Shown here: piece by piece, positions 61,391-64,000 of the stretch | Layout: every line of letters begins with the position of its first letter | How positions within the stretch are numbered: position 1 is the stretch's first letter | NCBI GenBank assembly: GCA_030696045.1 | Contig: JAUYNO010000021.1 | Coordinates: 1 to 64,000, forward strand | Source of the DNA: Stagnimonas sp. | GTDB lineage: Bacteria > Pseudomonadota > Gammaproteobacteria > Nevskiales > Nevskiaceae | DNA: 64,000 nucleotides | Direction: 5' to 3' | Notes under the pieces: generated by a model | The model's input: the letters and a program-made list of their open reading frames with translations, nothing else | What the model was told of the DNA's origin: nothing | The model's database searches: none | Position numbers and translations under genes: made by a program

Positions 61391-62236
61391 GCGCGCGGCC
61401 GTGCCGGTCCCGCCGACCAGGGCCTGGCGCAGCCGCGCCCGCGTCTGCACCTCGATCTGCCGCACCCGCTCGGCCGATATGCCGTACTCGCGCCCCAGCT
61501 CGACCAGGCCGGTGGGCTGATCCTCGGCCAGATCGCGTCGCCGCAGGATGTCGCGCGAGCGCGCATCCAGGCTGGCCAGGGCCGCGCGCAGGCGCGGCAG
61601 TTGGTGCTGGTTCCAGTCCTCCGCTTCGACCTGTTCGGCCGGCCCCGGTCCCGGGTCGCGCAGCCAGTCCTCCGGCGCCAGCGCGCCATCGGGGCTGCTC
61701 AGCGGGCAGTCGCCACCGTTGAACAGGGTTTCAGCCTGGCGCACCTCGCTGGCCTTGACCTTCAGCTGGCGCGCGATCCGCTCGATCTCGGCGGCGTTCA
61801 TCCAGCCGCAGTCGCCGCGCAGCTGGCGCAGGCCGAAGAACAGCTTCTTCTGCGCCCGGCCGGTGCTGGGCCGGACCAGGCGGAAATTGCGCAGGATGTA
61901 TTCGTGGATCTGCGCCTTGATCCAGTGCACGGCATAGCTGATCAGGCGCACGCCCCAGTCCGGGCGGAAGCGCTGCACCGCCTTCGTCAGGCCGATATTG
62001 CCCTCCTGCACCAGGTCCGCCAGCGGCAGCCGGTACCCGAGGTAGCCGCGTGCGATGTGGACGACATAGCGCAGCTGGCTCAGCACCAGGCGCTGCGCCG
62101 AGTCGCGATCACCCTGCTCGCGCCATTTCAGCGCCAGCGCGTGCTCGGCCTCGGCCGAGAGCTGGGGCTGATTGCGGATCGCCGCCAGATAGGCCGCGAA
62201 GCTGTCGCCGACACCAATCGCGCTGATCGCCTGCAT
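61214..62236 (-). CDS. rpoH: RpoH-like sigma factor (sigma-32 family) with C-terminal extension
   Basis: A 340-aa protein with the sigma-70 core: region 2 LGYRLPLADLVQEGNIGLTK and RLISYAVHWIKAQIHEYILR, the RpoH box QKKLFFGLRQLR, region 3, and region 4 LGREYGISAERVRQIEVQTR. RpoH is usually about 284 aa; here about 55 Arg/His/Gln-rich residues follow region 4. This tail is antisense to the end of the upstream convergent gene. An FNR-like box lies 57-70 bp upstream, suggesting a low-oxygen-induced heat-shock or stress sigma factor. It could be a second rpoH. Confidence 0.87.
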   Translation of the reverse strand: MQAISAIGVGDSFAAYLAAIRNQPQLSAEAEHALALKWREQGDRDSAQRLVLSQLRYVVHIARGYLGYRLPLADLVQEGNIGLTKAVQRFRPDWGVRLISYAVHWIKAQIHEYILRNFRLVRPSTGRAQKKLFFGLRQLRGDCGWMNAAEIERIARQLKVKASEVRQAETLFNGGDCPLSSPDGALAPEDWLRDPGPGPAEQVEAEDWNQHQLPRLRAALASLDARSRDILRRRDLAEDQPTGLVELGREYGISAERVRQIEVQTRARLRQALVGGTGTAARSGVDEAGLRRGGADDHPHRHRAHPPQQPRLAQQRPPVVEVDLQWPPQRHPASHQEAFA

Positions 62237-62264
62237 GCTGCCGCTCCTTGAAAAGCCCGATTCC

Positions 62265-62306
62265 AGACTAGGCCTGTCGGCCGCGATGGCGAATGATCTG
62301 GATCAG
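62265..62306 (-). promoter_or_regulatory. FNR-type box and -10 for the sigma-factor gene
   Basis: ATGAT-CTGG-ATCAG at 62293-62306 has both FNR half sites with two outer mismatches. On the minus strand TAGTCT (plus 62265-62270) lies about 32 bp downstream of the box centre, the class II spacing, and about 30 bp before the sigma-factor ATG. Confidence 0.6.
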
Positions 62307-62400
62307 CCGGCGGCCGACTCGTTGGCCGCGCTCGCGGACAGCTCCTCGAAGGCCGCCAGGGCGTCGGCGGCGTACATCAGCGACGGCCCGCCACCCATGC
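62303..62400 (-). pseudogene. Carboxymuconolactone decarboxylase-family gene, 3' remnant
   Basis: After the structured repeat the minus strand continues with CMGGGPSLMYAADALAAFEE-L and then SASAANESAAG-stop. This is the missing C-terminal end of the AhpD/CMD-family protein whose first 93 residues lie at 62659-62940. There is no start codon of its own except inside the repeat. Confidence 0.8.
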
Positions 62401-62670
62401 AGGGTGTGCTGACCAGAAGTACGTCGCTGCGGCGGAAGGCTGTTTTGGGGCAGTGCAAGGAAGCCGGAGAGGGGAATAGTGGTTCTATTTCCCTCTCTGG
62501 CTGACGCCGCAATGCCCCAAAACAGCCCCGCCCCGAAGGGTTGCTGGCCAAAATCGCGTCATGCGGCGTTGCCAGCCTAGCGAAGGCTTCAAGCCTTCGC
62601 GTCGGCCGGCGCCTTGCCTGACGCGATTTTGACCGGCAACGCAGCGACGTACTTCTGGTCAGCACACCCT
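62401..62670 (-). repeat. Structured 270-bp repeat element, copy 2, inserted in a CMD-family gene
   Basis: Arms AGGGTGTGCTGACCAGAAGT... (62401-62431) and their exact reverse complement (62640-62670) are a perfect 31 bp. The core matches copy 1 (inverted) with about seven substitutions and one indel. The arms match copy 1 at only 19 of 31 positions. No target duplication is clear. The element introduces a stop into the CMD gene at 62659-62661. Confidence 0.93.
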
Positions 62671-62940
62671 CGCCGCCATGCCGAGCGCCTCCTCCAGTTC
62701 GTCGCGCCGCACCTGGTGGCGGATCAGCGCCTGCACGTGGAAGCCAATGCAGGCATCGCAGCGGGCGGCGACGCCCAGTGCCAGCGCGATCAGCTCCTTG
62801 GTCTTGACCTCGAGCGCGCCCTCCTTCAGCGCCGCCTGGGCCAGCGCGCTGAAGCCGCGACTCAGCTCCGGCTGGTCGGCGCGCAGCCGCGCCAGCGCAC
62901 GCGAGGTGGAACGGGTGATTTCAAGATAGCTCTTGCTCAT
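62659..62940 (-). pseudogene. Carboxymuconolactone decarboxylase (AhpD-like) family gene, 5' part, truncated by insertion
   Basis: A 93-aa product beginning MSKSYLEITRSTSRALARL. The CMD active-site motif is CDACIGFHVQALI (C-x2-C-x3-H), intact, within GVAARCDACIGFHVQ; ELIALALGVAA precedes it. The frame ends ARVC-stop, the last residues being supplied by the repeat arm. The natural C-terminus (CMGGGPSLMYAADA...) is found beyond the repeat at 62303-62400. The catalytic motif survives, so a shortened protein could be made, but its final helix is lost. Confidence 0.85.
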
Positions 62941-62972
62941 GGGCGGGCCCGGTGGAAATTCCTGTCGCCGGC

Positions 62973-63374
62973 TCAGGGGCCGACATCGGTGCCGCGGCGG
63001 CGCGGCATGGGGCCGCCGCCGCCCTGCGTACGGCGTTGCTGGGTACTGGACAGCTTCACCAGGCTCTTGAGGAACTGCCAGACCGAACCCGGCGAGCGTT
63101 GACGCTCGACCGTGCCGCGCCCGATGCCTGATTCGGTGAGGCTGTAGCAGGCCTCGCCGTCGACCGTCTCCAGCCGCAGGTCGCCGCGCGCCAGCAGCAG
63201 CTGGAGCGCGCGGTCCAGATCCTCGGCGCGCAGGTGATAGTCGCGCCATTCCTCCCGCAGCGAGCCCAGGTTCAGGGTGGCGCCCGCCGCGAGCCGCTGG
63301 TCGTAACGACCGTAGACGCTGCGGGCGTAGATGTTGAGGACGGTGTCCTCCAGCAGGCTGTCGTCGACTTTCAT
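62973..63374 (-). CDS. Hypothetical protein, winged-helix-like
   Basis: A 133-aa protein. The first 85 residues (SLLEDTVLNIYARSVYGRYD, then LREEWRDYHLRAEDLDRALQ) are helical and followed by a strand pair (LRLETVDGEACYSLTESG), a pattern like a small winged-helix domain. The rest is Arg/Gly-rich and probably disordered. It lies between a GGDEF-like gene and the CMD-family gene on the same strand, 32 bp and 38 bp from them. No family is recognised. Confidence 0.65.
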   Translation of the reverse strand: MKVDDSLLEDTVLNIYARSVYGRYDQRLAAGATLNLGSLREEWRDYHLRAEDLDRALQLLLARGDLRLETVDGEACYSLTESGIGRGTVERQRSPGSVWQFLKSLVKLSSTQQRRTQGGGGPMPRRRGTDVGP

Positions 63375-63412
63375 GGCTTGTTGCTCCTCGCCGTCGCCGG
63401 GGTTCGGGCGAA

Positions 63413-64000
63413 TCAGCCGAGGCCGAGGCCCAACGGGGCCCGCACCGGCGGTTCCTCGGACATGCGCTGGTCCAGGCGGCGCAGCAGGGTCTCGGCCCGG
63501 TCGCCGGGCTCGGGACCGTTGAGCGCCACCGCGCGGTAGTCGCTGGTCAGCTGCTCGCCGATCAGGGGATAGGCCTCGATCAGCACCGGCCGCAGCCGCG
63601 CCAGCAGGGCCGGGTTGTCGGCAGGCGGATCGGCGCGCAGCAACAGCAGCAGATCGCCCTCGGCGGAGCGGCAGGCCTGGTGCGGCGCCCCGAGCGTGGC
63701 GCGGACGCGCTCGCCCATTTCGGCGGCCACCATGGCCTGCGCTTCCGGCCCCATCGCGGTCGCCACCGCCTGCAGCTTGGGCAGGCTCACCATCGCCAGC
63801 AGGAAGGGCTGCGCCTGCTCGCAGGCATCGCGCAGCGCCTGTTCGAAGCTGGCCGGGTTCAGCAGCCCGGTCTGCGGGTCCAGCGGCTGGTCCAGCTCGG
63901 CCCGGCGCTGCACCGCCTTCTGCCGGCTGATGTCGTCGTGCACCGACAGGTAGTGGCTGACGCGCCCCTCGCTGGCGAAGGGGCTGATGGTCTGGCGGAT
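63413..64000 (-). CDS. PAS-GGDEF-like protein, C-terminal part (5' end outside window)
   Basis: The frame is open to the window edge. It begins mid-PAS: IRQTISPFASEGRVSHYLSV then HDDISRQKAVQRR, the usual PAS-to-GGDEF junction. The following DPQTGLLNPASFEQAL block is GGDEF-like, but the active-site position reads CRSAEGDLLLLL, not GGDEF. So catalysis is unlikely, and it may be a degenerate cyclase or receptor. Only the last 195 residues are visible. Confidence 0.7.
   Translation of the reverse strand: MRQTISPFASEGRVSHYLSVHDDISRQKAVQRRAELDQPLDPQTGLLNPASFEQALRDACEQAQPFLLAMVSLPKLQAVATAMGPEAQAMVAAEMGERVRATLGAPHQACRSAEGDLLLLLRADPPADNPALLARLRPVLIEAYPLIGEQLTSDYRAVALNGPEPGDRAETLLRRLDQRMSEEPPVRAPLGLGLG

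Noticed and set aside
62303-62665. A 120-codon frame running through repeat copy 2 into the CMD remnant
   Set aside because: It is a chance fusion of repeat sequence with the interrupted gene's 3' end.
62401-62670. Structured repeat considered as an insertion sequence
   Set aside because: It is only 270 bp with no transposase frame and no clear target duplication. A MITE-like or other structured element is more fitting.

Overview
The window is a contiguous, densely packed, high-GC (clearly above 65% by eye) bacterial chromosome segment. The gene set fits a respiratory Beta-/Gammaproteobacterium that lives across oxygen gradients: ComM/UbiK/GlnK-AmtB/TorF porin, SpeA+SpeE, a cbb3 oxidase with its assembly genes, a FixL/FixJ pair and a four-cysteine FNR. 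Genus cannot be fixed from the sequence. No rRNA, tRNA, CRISPR array, prophage or classical transposase was seen.

Layout. 1-3.6 kb: the 3' end of a FimV-like protein, a degenerate GGDEF/EAL membrane protein and a membrane-anchored cytochrome c5. 3.6-11 kb: a nitrogen block. The TorF porin and the glnK-amtB pair each have a GG-N10-GC sigma54 promoter with an NtrC-like site upstream; a second PII (glnB) follows two near-identical terminators. Convergent to these are a frameshifted comM, a 70-aa membrane protein, ubiK and an Na+/H+ antiporter-like gene. 11-19.5 kb: CDGSH protein, DUF4124 proteins, a FecR-like protein, polyamine genes speE and speA, an O-acyltransferase and an SH3-like secreted protein. 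19.5-28.4 kb: a minus-strand signalling operon (REC-GGDEF, giant CHASE hybrid kinase, REC-PAS kinase, REC-GGDEF-EAL) interrupted by a 269-bp structured repeat.

28.4-43 kb is a microaerobic block studded with FNR-type boxes (TTGAT-N4-ATCAA-like): ompW-hemN, a K+ channel, a universal stress protein, a fatty acid desaturase, trxC, ccoNOQP, ccoG, a tiny CcoH-like protein, ccoI, ccoS, a DksA-like protein and a DsbD_2/TauE protein. 43-53 kb holds YfiR and a TonB receptor, then a hybrid kinase-CheR-CheB-REC-PAS-GGDEF signalling cassette. 53-64 kb holds an operon of HDAC-type deacetylase, Pat-type protein acetyltransferase and an MgtC/DUF4010 membrane protein behind another FNR box, then FixL, FixJ, FNR, an RpoH-like sigma factor with its own FNR-like box, and finally a carboxymuconolactone-decarboxylase-family gene split by the second copy of the structured repeat.

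The genes read as one oxygen- and nitrogen-responsive programme: FixL/FixJ and FNR sense low oxygen; FNR boxes sit before the high-affinity oxidase, anaerobic heme synthesis, stress, sigma factor and acetylation genes. The most unusual signal is the structured repeat (21329-21597 and 62401-62670): the cores are about 97% identical, yet the 31-bp terminal arms differ at 12 of 31 positions between copies while each pair is perfectly self-complementary. Both insertions make a neighbouring gene end in Arg-x-Cys-stop encoded by the arm.
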